Assembly: GCA_036346275.1 (NCBI GenBank) | Contig: JAYEVK010000447.1 | Location: forward strand, 62,001-126,000 | Direction of reading: 5' to 3' | Source: Otatea glauca | Lineage: Eukaryota; Streptophyta; Magnoliopsida; Poales; Poaceae | Length of the DNA: 64,000 bases | In this document: piece by piece, positions 1-12,785 of the stretch | Numbering within the stretch: position 1 is the first letter of the stretch | Layout of the letters: each line of letters begins with the position of its first letter | Made by a program: the position numbers and the translations under genes | The notes under the pieces: model-generated | The model's input: only the letters and a program-made list of their open reading frames with translations | Told to the model about the DNA's origin: nothing | The model's database searches: none

Positions 1-960
1 TAAAACTTAGTATCATTATCATAAAAAACAGTCGGGCACCGTTTCTCCCATAGCAAGGCGTTTACCGTTATATTGGCAAGTGTTGTTCCAAACAACGCAG
101 TGAAGGCACCCCTTCGAGCAAACCTTGAAATGAAAGCACGTACTACTTTAGCCTACCAATGTGGAAAGTTAAACTAGATAACTTAATTAGTTTAAGGCTA
201 CCTATCCCAGCAATTGTGGTTTGTACGGATTTATCTTGGATCATACAACACTATGTTCGGTCCTTAATCCGTCACACACGATACTTCTCCCTATATTATG
301 TGCACTTCCATCTGCACAACCGGCTATTGCCAATAATCACCCGCATCAAAACCATAGTTTTATTTTGGGTTTTTAAGAAATTACCATTGATCACATTAAC
401 CGTCATCATGCCTCAATAATTCCAATGATCAATTTATCCAATTGGTTCATCTCAAATCTAAAGCATGGCTAAGCATGGTTATTATGTAAACGTATGTACC
501 CATGATGATATTAAGTAATGTCTATCCTTAATCTATGGTTATCAAGGTTCACATGTCCATACTTATCAAGGAAGTTTCATGAGACAACTCTACCAGTACC
601 ACAAAATAGCGAATTTACAGGAAATAAACGCATGCATGAAAAATTTTGATGAACACAATGAAAATTAAATACTGGGATCAATATGATCAAAGGGGGTGAC
701 TGCCTTGCTTATTTGTCATTTACGACGAAGTCGTGGACGTGGTTGACGGTGTCGATGGCGGAGTTAATGACGTCGAGTTCTACACGTCGTTCAATGAAAA
801 TATAGCAAATAACAATCTTTAATAAGGGCAAAAAGAAGACAGATAGTAAATTAAATAAAGACTTGCTACAGAAAACAGGCGTGGTTTAGGGTTTGGGTTG
901 AACGACTTCACGTTCTCGTATTTTTAGTCGATTCATATATATATACTTGCAGCTTTTGGT
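1..960. other. Non-coding retroelement-like sequence, no gene seen
   Basis: I see no credible coding sequence here. An 86-codon open frame at 159-419 has no recognisable domain and a biased hydrophobic composition typical of chance frames. The sequence resembles untranslated or internal DNA of grass gypsy elements, and it passes without an obvious boundary into the AT-rich region that follows. Assignment to the element ending at 7133 is inference from adjacency. Confidence 0.3.
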
Positions 961-3179
961 TAAACGATGACATGGTTTGTTTTATAGATTATTTTTTTTA
1001 TTAATTCAAGAGGCTAAAATTATGTATTTTCATATTTATAATTTTGAATTCTAGATGTTAAAATTATTTGGATTGATAGGATTAAAACATTAGTCACCTT
1101 GTTAAGTAATATGTATGATTAGTACTTAATCCTTAACTGATTTTGCATAAGTAGTTTTGAATATATATATATATACTAGATTTGTTAGGTTGGACTACTA
1201 GTTACATATTCTAGTTTTTAAGATGGTTTTGGTGATAAAAATATCTTAAGTATTAATCTTTCTATTATTACTAAGTTTGTTTACTTGTATTACGGATTTC
1301 AGAGATCATAATACTTAGGGGTGTTTTGCCAACAAGATTTATATGTTGAGCATGATAAAACAAGATTATTTCTTCAGAATAAGGTAGTATACATATTGGG
1401 GAGCATTCTCAAGCTGATTTCATAAATTTTAGGATTTAGAGGAGATATTTTATTCATTGCGGAAATGGATTTTATGGTTCTTCTTATAAAGAATCAGATT
1501 AGTAATTTGTAGTGAATGATTAGTGTTTAGCCTTATGTGTTTCGTATGCAAGATGATTCAAACATGCTGGGAGTTGCAAAATAAGGCTACTGGCTGCATT
1601 TACATGGTTACACAATAATTTGCATGATATAAGTATTTTAGTTAAAGGTTTCTTATGCTCAACTATTCTTATAAAGGGCTTTAGCGACCATAACACTTGA
1701 GGTTATTGCACTAGTAGGATTTAGCTGAAAAGCAGGTTGTAATAAGAATGTTTTTCTAGATTGTGGTATTTCATATTCTAAATAATATTTCTAGCCCGAT
1801 CTTCATAAAATTTGCATTTAGACGAGATATTTTGAGAGCTGCCGAAAAGGCTTAAATGGTCATAAAGCTGATGTTATAATGATTCAGATTTCATTTTAAG
1901 TTTGAGACTATACTATACACGAATATTTACTCATTTTTCTGGCATTAGCAGGGGACGATCCTAGAAGTGTTTTAAAACTAGTTTCACATCATTTTAATTT
2001 TAGCCACAATAGTTTACAAGCATATGAAGAATAAAGTCTTTTATTAACAGAATTTAAGTTAGTTCTTTTTGCCGATTATCATGGTCTTATCTTTAAGTAT
2101 ATGCTGATATTAGCACTATCTAGTCCGGTACTTCATTTTATGAGGTCTATCTATTTCAAATTTTCAAACATGCATATACTATATGAATACATATTTCAGC
2201 AAAGAGACTCAAGCATAAGCTAACTCATTTTAGTGACCTTACTGCCCCATATGATCTGATTGTATAAGATCTGGTTTTTCATGAATCATGACTTCACTTT
2301 TTAATATATATACACACTTATATATGTTCTTTTCATACGGATAAGGCTTATGATCAAGTTTATGCACATGTAATCTTTTGTTGCTATCTTCAAAATGTTT
2401 CAGCAGAACTAAATCAGTCTCATGGTCATGCACATATCTATGCTACTATTAGTTATTATATATGTGCACATATATGTATTTTACATACATCTTTTACAAT
2501 TGGGTTATACTCCCTTTATAACATTTATTCGACTCAAGTTCATTAAATATTTTGTTGCTATAAAGTAACTTAGTTTCATAATCCATTCTGAGACATATGC
2601 ATATATAGATGTATGTATACTACTGCTAGTTTACTCAATACCTACATATCTATAAGTCTCCTTCTTACTCATGAAACAATTCAAGTTAAATTCATTAGCT
2701 AAACATTCTACAATATTCTAGAATCCTACAGATAAACATTAATCTTACTCATTTCAAATCTCTTTTGCCCAAATTATCTCTTTTTGAATATTTATAGTAT
2801 TGCAATTAACCTTTATTAGAAAATGATTCAAACAAGATGATATTTAAGTATTTTTTATATATTTGGTTTTCTGGAAGTCTAAGGATTCCAATAAAATTAG
2901 TTTCATTCAATTCCCAGTTCATTTGCAACATTTTTATATATAACCTATCTTTCATCCTTTTTTTAAATTTGAATTTCAAATTCATCCCTTGCTCTTTTTC
3001 AAAATATTTTTGCATATTCTGAATTTAATTGATTTTAGATGAATATACAAATTTGTTTCATCTTATTTGGATTAAAGACGCAAAAGATATTCACATTTGA
3101 ATGCTTGCGGTTCTGGAAAATCAGAAAAATTCCAAAATACGCTTTCATTAGTTGGAAACGGCTTTTCATTTCGCGGTTT

Positions 3180-4240
3180 TATTTAAAACTCAGCTGACCA
3201 ACAGGTGGGGTCTTCGGTCAGAGAGAGAGCGTGGCTGTGAGGGTCACTGAGGCTGGCATAGGGGCCCTACAAGTCAGTTACCGAGAACAGGGGGCTCACC
3301 CTCGTGGCTTGCCGCCGGCGAAGCAGCTCCGGAGAGGTTCGGTCAGTGGTGTGGTGAGCATCAGGGAGCTGAGGCGCAACCAGGGGTGGTATTGATTCAG
3401 TCGGAGGTGAGTCGAGGTGTGTTTCCACCGTGGAGGAGCGACGGCCATGGCAGGCGGCTAGCCGGAGAAGATGAACTAGAGTATTTCGGTATGAATTGGT
3501 AGCAAGATGAGTATCAAGGGATACTACAGGTTCCATTTTACCTGTTTTTGGCCATGGGAGACAACCGGGTTGGCCTGCCACCGATCGTCGTGGTCGGGGA
3601 AGAAGAGCAGAAGTGGCGGCGAGCTTCTGGTTGATGATACCCAAATCTTTTTTAGGGCTTTTGATCAGTATGACCTATAGATGCTAAGGCTTGAAGCAAT
3701 TGGAAAAAGAATTAGTGTACTGGCTGGAATCGAATGTTTCTCGAGCTCGGTTTTGCGGTCATGGAGGAATTGGGGAAGAATTAGAACGGTGCGGCTAAGG
3801 AATGTGAGAGGAAGTAGAGGGGAAATGAACTGCACTCTAAGGCGATCCTGGGGCGGTATTTATAGGGGGCAAGGAGGCACAACTATGCTTGGAGCTCAAT
3901 GTGGACACGGCGACAGAATTACGGTGCTTGAACAGAAGATGGTATGGGTGACCCAGCGGGAATTGTGGGCAGGGCGGCACTAGGTGGCGGCGTGGCATGG
4001 TGATGATGCCGCAAGGACATTAGGTGGCACGAGCAACAAGGAGTGGCGGTTACAAGGGGCGGCACGCCAATCCTTCTCTGCTTCAGGGCCATCGAGCCAA
4101 GGAAGAAGAAAACTCAGTGGCTCTCTATTGTATGGGCCTCAACAAGAGTCTGGACCCACATGCAAGTGAAGGAAGGGGGGAAGCAAAGCAAAATCAAGAA
4201 CCGGCTGCAGGCTGAGCGAGATAAGGCTCACAGAATCCGT
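3180..4240. other. GC-rich non-coding segment inside the long LTR
   Basis: Composition jumps from AT-rich to GC-rich here. Open frames exist (125 codons on minus at 3267-3644, 100 codons on plus at 3681-3983), but they lie on opposite strands, have no recognisable domain, and show Pro/Arg/Ser-rich composition expected from GC-rich non-coding DNA. GC-rich blocks of this kind are usual in long gypsy LTRs of grasses. I do not call a gene. Confidence 0.4.
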
Positions 4241-6398
4241 TAACTATCTTGTCTGAAATTTAATGAAGAATTTATTGAGTGTACTATAGATAAGTTAGAT
4301 CATACTTTTAAAATTTCAGGCTGAGATGATGTCTGTGAAATTTATAAAAATTTTGAGAAAGTATTGTGCACATATTTCAATTTTTTGTATTTAATTTATC
4401 TAGGAGTTTATAACATATCAAATATTTGTGAAACTTTTTTTGAAGATTCCTTATGGCCACATTGATCTCCTTTAAAATTTTCAACTTCAAATTATTTATA
4501 TTTTATTTAATAAAATTATGACATTAGTATTTTTAGATTTTTAGCTTTTCTAGTTTTGGATTTTTATAATTAACAAATATAATCATTATTTTCTGATATT
4601 TTTATTGTTGATGTCTCGATGCAGAGTTAAGATAATATAAAAATTTCACATCAAATTTATGAAATATTAATTTCTTACATATTTATTGTTTGTAGTCAAG
4701 AAACATTAATTAGATTTCTTTTCATGTTTAAATGCTTTTATATGACTTTCTAAATTTAGAATTATATTTCTGAAGATTTTATAGGATTAAATAAAAAAAG
4801 TATCTTATTGTTATAAAAACATTTACTCTTTTCTTTATCGATTACTTAAGATTATATTAAAGGATTTCTCCATTAAAGCAAAATCAAGAAAATCCAGAAA
4901 AAGTCAATAAAATCCAGATAATTAAGAAAAATAATAAATAAATATTATTAAATGTTTAAAATTTAATTTCTCATTGTTTTTTAAGTTTTGGATTGAAGAG
5001 AAGATGAAATCAAGAAAAGATTTTCTTTAAGAACCAATATTGAGGAAAAAATTTAGAATAGATAGAAATTTAAAATAATATTATATTTTGAACTCATTTT
5101 TATAGTTTGTTTATTTTTGGAGAAAAGTTTTGATATTGTATCTTTACCTTACTTGAAACTGGAATTCAATGTTTTAGGATACATAACATTTCAATTGAAA
5201 ATCTTGATTTAAAATAAAAAAATTATTTAATTCCATTTAAAAATTGTCAAAATGTCATATTTCTTATTTTTGAAACTTTCGGGATGGTACATATTCGCAT
5301 TTTATTTCACCTAGACATTGAAGTGTTAGGAGGCACGAGGGTGAAGAGTTGACTCAAGCTCAAAGTCCAGATCAAGATCAAGAGTTGTTCCAAAGCAAGT
5401 TGTGCTTTGATCATGATGAACCCAGTTTTACAAATACTTTGTTGATTTAAACTATTGCATGTTATTTTATAGTTATAACTGTTTCCAATCAATTTAGGAT
5501 TTGTCAATTCAACCCAATTGGATTATATCTACCTCGTCATTTGATATACTATGATTATTTGTCACTCTAGGTTTGATAATTATTAGTTGGTTGCTAATAG
5601 ATGCCAACCTGGGTTGGTTAGATCGTGAGTAGTTGCTTAGCCATTCCATGCACAAATAATATTTTTTGAAAGTGCAAATTCAATTTGACTAATGGAATAT
5701 AGAACATGTTTATGAAAAGGTGTGTCATGTGTTGTCACATAATGATATTGAGTTGTTGATGGTATGTGTTGCGCAATAATCAACTGGGGTGATAAATGAT
5801 TTAGACTTGGGCAAGTGGCAAGAGGTTGTGAGCTAGGGTGGGCCTATGTGGCATTGGGTTGATATGATGATATATAAATGAAAGTGAGAGAGTTGATGAG
5901 TATATGTGAGTGGATAATGATTATTGTGAGTGTTTGGAAGTCTTGCCTCAATCAATTAAGGACTTAACCTTACAAGCCATTGAACTGGGCTAATCATACG
6001 ACCACATGTCTATTATAGGCCAGACCTAACTAAGTAAGTTACCGAGTCTTAACATGTGGTGCCTCATATTGAAGACCAAATTGTGTGTACAGTCTGGGGA
6101 AGGTGTGTCGCTGTAGCCACATATCTCGAACAAATATTTTTCTTAGTCCAGAGATAAGTCCATCCTATTCTTCTACTCTGTGTGAAAGAAGGAATAGCGA
6201 GTTCAGGCTTATCAGGAGGGTCTATGTTCGGATAGAGTTTTTGAAAGGTTTTGTTACGATCTTCTTAGTCGCATGTTGATGGGTATGTGTAATGGCCAAC
6301 ATTATAAGATTAATCATATCTTGTGGGTAAAGTGTATAACCTCTGCAGAGCATAAATCTATTTGGATAATCGTATCCCTAATTATGGACAATGTTCAG

Positions 6399-6630
6399 GA
6401 ATTTCAGTCACAGGTTAGATTTTATAAAATAAAACTTAGGAAGGGATGTTGTGTGCCAATGAAAGTGATGAAATTGTGTTAAGGCCGTGTGCCAGTTTAC
6501 TTTGAGAAATATTTGAAATTCAATCACGGGTTAGATTTTATAAAATAAAACTTGGGAAGGGAGGTTGTGTGCCAATGAAAGTGATGAAATTGTGTTAAGG
6601 CTGTGTGCCAGTTTACTTTGAGAAATATTT
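6399..6630. repeat. 116-bp tandem duplication (two copies)
   Basis: Two adjacent, nearly identical units of about 116 bp. The string TTAGATTTTATAAAATAAAA begins at 6415 and again at 6531, and both units continue through TGTGCCAATGAAAGTGATG and end in GAGAAATATTTGAAA. The copies differ at only a few positions, so this is a fairly recent local duplication inside the LTR-like region. Confidence 0.85.
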
Positions 6631-7734
6631 GAAAGCTTTATTATTATTATTATTATTGATATTTGTTTTACTGTCATTTCAATCTAATTATTGTATTCAA
6701 TTAAAAATGATGCTTTATTGCAAGATAGCCATATCAGCTAATCATTCGGAATAAGCCTTGCGTATAGTTATATTAGACTTGCATTATGTGCACAGCTTGT
6801 TGATAACTTTATGTACTCACTCTTCTCACTCTTGCCACAACAAAATCATCAATTGAAGGCTGCTTTGGAGGAGTACTAGGAGGAGGCGAGTTACTAGGGG
6901 CGAACCTTATCAGTTACATGTGGCATATTGATGGATTATCTACAAAGTTTCCGTTCCACTGTTGTTTACCATAAGGTCAATCAACTGTCTTTTATTCAAT
7001 AAATAGAGTCTTTATCATGTTTCCACTGTGTATAATTGTAATATTTCATCTATGTTGTCACTGTGCGCTAGCATCATCCTAGATTAATGCGGTATACACA
7101 GATGGTCCGGATTTATATATTCGGGTCCTGACAAGCTCCAAAATTCACAACACGTGGAGCCTTCTGACAAGATTCTCATGAAGATCACCAGACCACAACG
7201 CCTCCATATTATCTAGGTATTGGTAAACACCAAGAGTAATAAGTCAAGCCCCTTGCTTGACTCTCACCAAGTGCTACACAAGCAAAAGTGTATACTCTAT
7301 TCAACTATAGAAGCAACAAATGCGACTAGAGACCTTTCCCCTTACTCATAAGGAGTAACACATGTACAATTGAGAGGAGAAGCTCATACTAGCTTGAAAT
7401 GGAGTGCCAAAAAGCTCTCCTAACCAACCAAAAGGGGCTATTTATAGCCCACACAACGAAAATTAGCCATTGGAAACCAAAATCAGCAAATATTACATAG
7501 GACCGGACATGTCCTCCCCTTGGCTGGACATATCCTCCCCGAGTATAATGGCTAGCACAATAAATGAAGTCTAGTGATCGTTGGGCGGGAAATGAACTAG
7601 TGCTGACATGTCATCGGTGCTCTCAGTTCCTATAGCACATGTCCTCACAAAACACAATACATGTTCTCACCTGTGCATCTTTCAATCAAATAAAAGAAAC
7701 TAAATAAAGAATTGATTCCCAAGTAAAGTTACAT

Positions 7735-7990
7735 AGACTTCAACTATTTGCAAAATACATTTATAAATTATAGTCACACACTACAAGGATTGGATGCATG
7801 AGCCTCAACTATTTGCAAAACACACTCGCAAATAATAGCATCATGCCATGAATAGTAGATGCATGGATCTCAACCATTTGCAAAACACATTTGCATATTA
7901 TACTCTCATGTTATGAAGAGTAAATGTATGAGCTTTAACTATTTGCGAAACACATTCGCAATACAATAGCATCATGCCACAGAGAGTTAG
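7735..7990. repeat. 65-bp tandem repeat, four units
   Basis: The motif CAACTATTTGC and its variants start at 7741, 7806, 7871 and 7936, an exact 65-bp spacing. Each unit continues as ATTTGC-AAA-ACACATTTGCA followed by a TCATGCCA-like stretch. The homologous LTR at 26391-29882 carries the same motif many times but less regularly (27650-28560), so the array looks like a family property that has been expanded and rearranged. Confidence 0.8.
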
Positions 7991-8522
7991 AGCAAGCGAG
8001 ATTGAGCAAGCTACTAAGCAAGATTCCTCTTAATAGAACGACAACCTATACTAGAATTCTAATCGTCCACCCAAACATCGAGTCCAATGAATGACGAGGA
8101 ATGCATTATTAGCCTATTCTACTTATATCTTTGACTTGCAGATCTGCTTGGAATTTTTACTTGATGAAGATCATCATCTTTTCTCTAAGTTCGGGTATTT
8201 GTCTTGTTCATCAACACATGATGAACTGCTTTCATATCGGGATCTTGGCTTAGTGACCATCAACACACAACGCCATCCATTATCTCAAACCTTGACTTGA
8301 TGACCATCAAGACATGACGCTATCAAAAGTCTTCATTATGATAAGACCAAACTTATTTCACTAACTTATAGAATTTGTTAGTCCAACACATCCGGTTGTC
8401 ATTAATCACAAAAAAATCACCATTAACATATAATGGAGGGACTAAATCCTTCTATCTCCATCATTTTGGTGATTGATGACAACCCAACTACAAATAATAA
8501 AATTCAAATCAATTTCGAATAT

Positions 8523-8527
8523 ATGTC
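8523..8527. repeat. Target-site duplication ATGTC (left copy)
   Basis: ATGTC lies immediately left of the copia LTR start TGAAGGG at 8528. The same five bases lie immediately right of the other LTR end CACCAACA, at 16016-16020. Five bases is the normal Ty1/copia target duplication. Removing the element rejoins a sequence similar to the uninterrupted LTR near 29090. Confidence 0.75.
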
Positions 8528-9548
8528 TGAAGGGATACGGGTAGGCTACACTAGTACACAATTAAAATTTTTCCTCGTAAACCAAAACGCCACGCAAGTA
8601 AATGATCATGGATCGTTACCACTAAACGTGTAGTGCAGCGAAAGAAGTTGATGCAGCCCGAATCAACAAATTGCGCGTCCTGTTGAAGTGGTCGATCCTC
8701 CTCGTGCGGTGGCCGATCCTCCTCGCGCGGTGGTCGTCGTCCCGATCAGTGTCGCAGTAGTAGCAACACCCCTACTGGCGTCCACACGTTCGGGAAAAGA
8801 ACGTCGTGCCTTGGTGTGCCAGCACCAGCGCGCACGGGAAGGCTCAAGTAGAGACGGCTAGGGTTTCGGTGGTTACGCCCTCTCATGTACCCAATTGCAA
8901 CAACGAACTCCCTTTATATAGCCGTCCCCTCCCCTGTGGTGGAACCTTACATTAGGGCCCAATTGAAGGACAAAGCCCACTTAGCCCATTAGTGACGGAT
9001 CCAATCCATACCACTATATTCCAACCCCTTAAGTGTGTGACCCAGAAGGTTCATGTATATTTGGACACGACTCAGAAACACCTTTCAGATCGATAATCGA
9101 TAGCGGTACCTAGCAGTACATATCACTTCCCAAATATCCATAAAACATCGGACGAACCTACTATAATGTGATAATGTCATGTTCACATTGCTTCACGATA
9201 TCAGATCAAGCTCAAGGCGAGAGTCGTGTCATCCTATGACAACTCAATCTCAAGGCGAGAGTCGTGTCATCCTATTGATTAGATATCGCCATATCTCTAT
9301 GACCCGTGAAACATGGTCATCAATCAATACATGTGCTGATCTATGAAACATAATCATCCCATATTATGATAACCGATCAGGAATAACTTGAATAATATCA
9401 ATATATGGAAAAAGTTGCATGAACAAGTCACTTACTTATTGATTAATCCAATCGATATTTATTCAAAAGATAAACAATTATATTGTTCCATAAACATAAA
9501 GCGTGATACAATCATCTCTATGATCGCCTCAAGGGCATATCACCAACA
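8528..9548 (-). repeat. copia-1 3' LTR
   Basis: Starts TGAAGGGATACGGGTAGG and ends GGGCATATCACCAACA on the plus strand, so TG...CA ends are kept. Closely similar to 14624-16015 over most of its length (for example TAAATGATCATGGATCGTTA at 8599 and 14696), but it lacks an internal block of about 370 bp that the right LTR has after the phrase GTGTCATCCTATGACA. The junction shows a small duplication of CAAGGCGAGAGTCGTGTCAT, which may mark the deletion mechanism. Confidence 0.85.
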
Positions 9549-9568
9549 GTCTCCCACTTGCACTTGAG

Positions 9569-10421
9569 TCAATCATGCAAATATCTAATACCCATGACTC
9601 TCGTGTGCGTTTCATGCTTTGGCTGTGGAAGCGGTTTTGTCAACGGATCAGATACATTTGAATCTGTGTGCACCTTGCATACCTTCACATCACCTCTATC
9701 CACAATCTCTCGGATAAGGTGATAGCGCCGATGTATGTGCTTGGACTTTTGATGCGATCTAGGCTCCTTTGCTTGCGCAATGGCACCACTATTATCACAA
9801 TAGAGATCCAATGGGCTAGAAGTATTGTCAACCACACCAAGTTCAGTGATGAACTTCTTAATCCAAACAGCCTCCTTTGCAGCTTCTGAAGCCACAATGT
9901 ACTCGGTCTCTGTTGTAGAATCAGCAACCGTACTCTGCTTGGAACTCTTCCAGCTTACTGCTCCTCCATTCAGCATGAACACATAACCAGATTGCGAACG
10001 ATAATCATCTTTATCGGTTTGGAAACTTGCATCGGTGTAACCACTTACAACGAGAATTTCCTCACCTCCATAAACAAAGAACGTATCCTTAGTTCTTCTC
10101 AAGTACTTGAGGATGTTTTTAACTACTATCCAATGACCTTCACCAGGATCTGACTGATATCTGCTCGTAACACTTAGAGCATATGACACATCCGGTCGTG
10201 TACAAATCATGGCATACATTATAGACCCAATTGCCGAAGCATATGAAATCTTACCCGTCATATCCCGCTCATCAGTGTTCGAAGGACACTCAGTCTTGCT
10301 AAGGCTAATACCATGTGACATGGGCAAGAATCCTCTCTTGGAATATTGCATGTTGAACCTCTTCAACACCTTGTCAATGTACGTATTTTGGCATAATCCA
10401 ATCAGCCTTGTAGACCTATTT
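9569..10421 (-). pseudogene. copia-1 RNase H / C-terminal polymerase fragment
   Basis: This encodes the C-terminal part of the copia polyprotein: the connection region and RNase H, which degrades the RNA strand during reverse transcription. Visible landmarks, N to C, are the TRPDVSYALS motif typical of copia connection sequence, YTDASF (first acidic residue), TETEY (second), YCDNSGAI (third), and a terminal VSDPLTKPL motif. The long open part, 9569-10369, has no stop. It is out of frame with the upstream RT half because of the 73-bp duplication at 10349-10494. The open frame begins with a non-ATG codon and is not an independent gene. Confidence 0.9.
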
Positions 10422-10494
10422 CATGTTGAACCTCTTCAACACCTTGTCAATGTACGTATTTTGGCATAATCCAATCAGCCTTGTAGACCTATTT
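10349..10494. repeat. 73-bp tandem duplication inside the polymerase
   Basis: Two perfect or near-perfect 73-bp units, 10349-10421 and 10422-10494, each beginning CATGTTGAACCTCTTCAACA and ending TAGACCTATTT. Because 73 is not a multiple of three, the duplication shifts the reading frame between the reverse transcriptase and RNase H halves. The translated motif around NTYIDKVLKRFNM therefore appears twice, in two frames. The near identity of the copies implies a recent event. Confidence 0.95.
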
Positions 10495-11486
10495 CTGTAG
10501 ATCTTAATTCCCAAGATATATGCTGCCTCTCCTAAGTCCTTCATAGAGAAACTATTTCTTAATGGAGACTTTATAGATTCCAGCATAGGAATATTATTTC
10601 CGATTAACAATATGTCATCCACATATAAAATCAAGAATACAAGTGCGCTCCCACTAGTCTTCTTATAGACGCAGTGCTCTTCTTCATTTCTGACGAAGCC
10701 AAACCCTTTGACTACCTCATCAAAACGAATGTTCCAACTTTGAGATGCTTGCTTCAATCCCTAAATGGATCTCTGAAGCTTGCATACCTTTCTAGCATTC
10801 TTTGGATCGATAAAACCTTCAGGCTGTGTCATGTACACATCCTCACTTAGGTTTCCATTGAGGAAAGCCGTTTTGACATCCATTTTCCATATCTCATAAT
10901 CGAAATATGCAGCAATAGCTAGAATGATCCGAACAGACTTATGCATAGCAACGGGCGAGAAGGTTTCATCAAAGTCAACACCTTGAATTTGTTTGAAACC
11001 TTTTGCCACCAATCGAGCTTTATAGATACGAACATTTCCATCCAAGTCCTTTTTAATCCTAAAAACCCATTTGCACTCTATGGTTTTCACACCATCAGGC
11101 GGATCAACCAAGTTCCAAACTTGATTGTTATGCATGGATTTTATTTCGGATCTCATGGCTTCAAGCCATTTCTCAGAGTCCGGGTCCATCATTGCTTCCC
11201 CATAAGTCTCAGGCTCATCGTTGTCCAACAACAATATTTCTCCATTATCCAACGATAGAACATCATGCCCATACATTATAGGTGTTCGGCGTTGTCTGCC
11301 AGACCTACGTGGGGCTGGTGTATCCTCTGCAGGCTGTACAACATCTTGTATAGCCTGTGGAGTTTCGGTGGAAACTGAAACACTTTCAAATCGTTCTCGA
11401 ATCTCTTCGAGTTGCACCGTGCTCTCACTAACTCCCTTGGAAAGAAATTCTTTCTCCAAAAATACACCATTACGAGCAACAAACAC
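10422..11486 (-). pseudogene. copia-1 reverse transcriptase fragment
   Basis: Copia-type reverse transcriptase (RVT_2 family), which copies the element RNA into DNA. On the minus strand the frame shows a Pro/Arg-rich linker (RRSGRQRRTPIMYG), the domain entry WLEAMRSEI, the motif KARLVAKGF, the first catalytic Asp region KMDVKTAFLNG, and the YVDD box at 10613-10624. One in-frame stop at 10758-10760 replaces the Tyr of the usual SIYGLKQ motif. Downstream, the 73-bp duplication shifts the frame into RNase H. The Asp residues of the polymerase site are retained, so inactivation came from the stop and the frameshift. Confidence 0.92.
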
Positions 11487-11555
11487 TTTGTTCTCTTCTT
11501 TTATGTAAAAGTAATATCCTTTGGTTTCCTTAGGATACCCTATAAAGAAGCATTT

Positions 11556-12785
11556 TCATGATTTGGGCATGAACTTATCAGACATCAAATATTTTACATA
11601 TGCCTCACAACCCCATACTTTGAGAAAAGACAATCCGGAACGATTTTCGGTCCATATCTCATATGGTGTCATCTCTACTGATTTAGATGGAACCCTGTTA
11701 ATAGTGAACGCGGATGTTTCTAGAGCAAATCCCCAAAAGGACAATGGCAGATCACTTTGGCTCATCATTAACCGAACCATGTCCAACAAAGTTCGGTTTT
11801 GTCGCTCGGATACCCCATTCCGTTGAGGCGTTCTCGGCTGTGTAAGATGTGGAACAATTCCACATTGCTTCAAATGATCACCAAACTCTTGGCTCAAATA
11901 TTCTCCTCTACGATCTGATGATAAAGCTTTGATTGTCTTGCCAAGCTGATTTTGTACCTCATTCTGAAATTCCTTGAACTTTTCAAAGGATTCAGACTTG
12001 TACCTCATTAAGTAGGTGTAACCGTATCTACAAAAGTCATCGGTAAAAGTTATGAAATACTGAAAACCACCTCTGGCCGTTGCGCTCATCGGTCCACATA
12101 CATCTGTATGTACAATGGCCAATAAGTCACTCGCCCTGTCACCTATACTAGAGAAAGGCATCTTAGTCATCTTGCCAAGTAAACAAGATTCGCACGTTTC
12201 AAATGATTCAAAATCAAATGAATCTAAAAGACCATCCTTATGGAGCTTCATTACGCTTTTCTCATTTATATGACCTAAGCGATAATGCCAAATGTAAGTG
12301 GGATTCAAATCATTAGGTCGAAGCCTCTTAGCATTTATGTTATAGATCGGCACATGATCAAGTTCCAAAATATATAAACCATTAACTACAGGACAACTAC
12401 TGTAGAATATATCACTTTTATAAATAGAACAACAATTGTTTTTACCAACAAAGTGATAAACCTCTGCCTCCAAACATGAAGCAGAGATAATGTTTCTACT
12501 CAAAGCTGGAACATAATAACAATTATTTAGTTCCATAACTAGTCCTGAAGGTAAAGATAATGGATAAGTGCTAACAACCAATCCAGCAACTCTTGCTTTG
12601 TTGCCAACACGAAGCTCTACTTCGTCTCTTGCCAAACTTCTACTCTTTATCAGTCATTGCATCGAGTTGCAAATATGAGCAACCGATCTGGTATAAAATA
12701 CCCAAGAACTAATATGAGAAATAGCAATATTGATCTCTATAACATTAATACCTGAAGTGGAAGTCTTACTTCCTTTCTTCTTGTC
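11556..12785 (-). pseudogene. copia-1 protease remnant and integrase
   Basis: The 359-codon open part (11556-12635) holds a GAG_pre-integrase zinc region (WHYRLGH, then CESC) and an rve integrase core, the enzyme that joins element DNA to the chromosome. Its three acidic residues sit in HTDVCGPM, SSDRRGEY and NGVSERQNRTL, so the DDE set is kept, although the usual RGGEY glycine is Arg. Upstream, at about 12670-12720, the protease signature that should read D-T-G reads Y-T-R, followed by a stop at the end of the MQ motif. The protease is therefore destroyed while the integrase frame is still long. Confidence 0.9.

Larger units (their letters stand above)
961..7133 (+). mobile_element. Long LTR-like sequence of a Ty3/gypsy (Del/Tekay-like) element
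   Basis: The stretch has the layout of the several-kilobase LTRs of grass Del/Tekay gypsy elements: AT-rich flanks around a GC-rich, gene-like but non-coding middle (about 3180-4240), and a terminal TCGGGTCCTGACA at 7121-7133 followed directly by unrelated LTR sequence. There is no primer-binding site after 7133, so this is a downstream LTR end or a solo LTR. No gag, protease, integrase or reverse transcriptase motif is present. The left boundary was not found, so 961 is only where the AT-rich character begins. Family assignment rests on general resemblance and is uncertain. Confidence 0.4.
7134..8527 (-). mobile_element. Large-LTR family, LTR fragment, left part (split by copia insertion)
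   Basis: This segment aligns by eye with the complete LTR at 26391-29882. Shared landmarks include the phrase about AAACACCAAGAGTAA (7227 here, 26926 there), the repeated ATTTGCAAAACACA motifs, and TGTTAGTCCAACA (8376 here, 28969 there). The LTR start is missing because the gypsy-type sequence ends at 7133 right beside it. The copia element at 8528-16015 interrupts it, and the LTR resumes at 16016. Orientation follows the full copy, whose primer site shows minus polarity. No coding sequence is present. Confidence 0.7.

Noticed and set aside
3267..3983. Possible host gene in the GC-rich block (125- and 100-codon frames)
   Set aside because: Frames are on opposite strands with no domain, and the block sits inside a long LTR-like region where GC-rich non-coding segments are usual.
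7735..7990. CRISPR-like array (four regular repeats)
   Set aside because: Units diverge along their whole length with no conserved repeat and unique spacer structure, and the sequence is a plant LTR.
8376..9548. Alternative copia-1 LTR starting at TGTTAGTCC (8376 / 14473)
   Set aside because: That start gives no target duplication, and the extra 152 bp also occurs in the unrelated LTR at 28969. Starting at TGAAGGG (8528) gives ATGTC on both sides.
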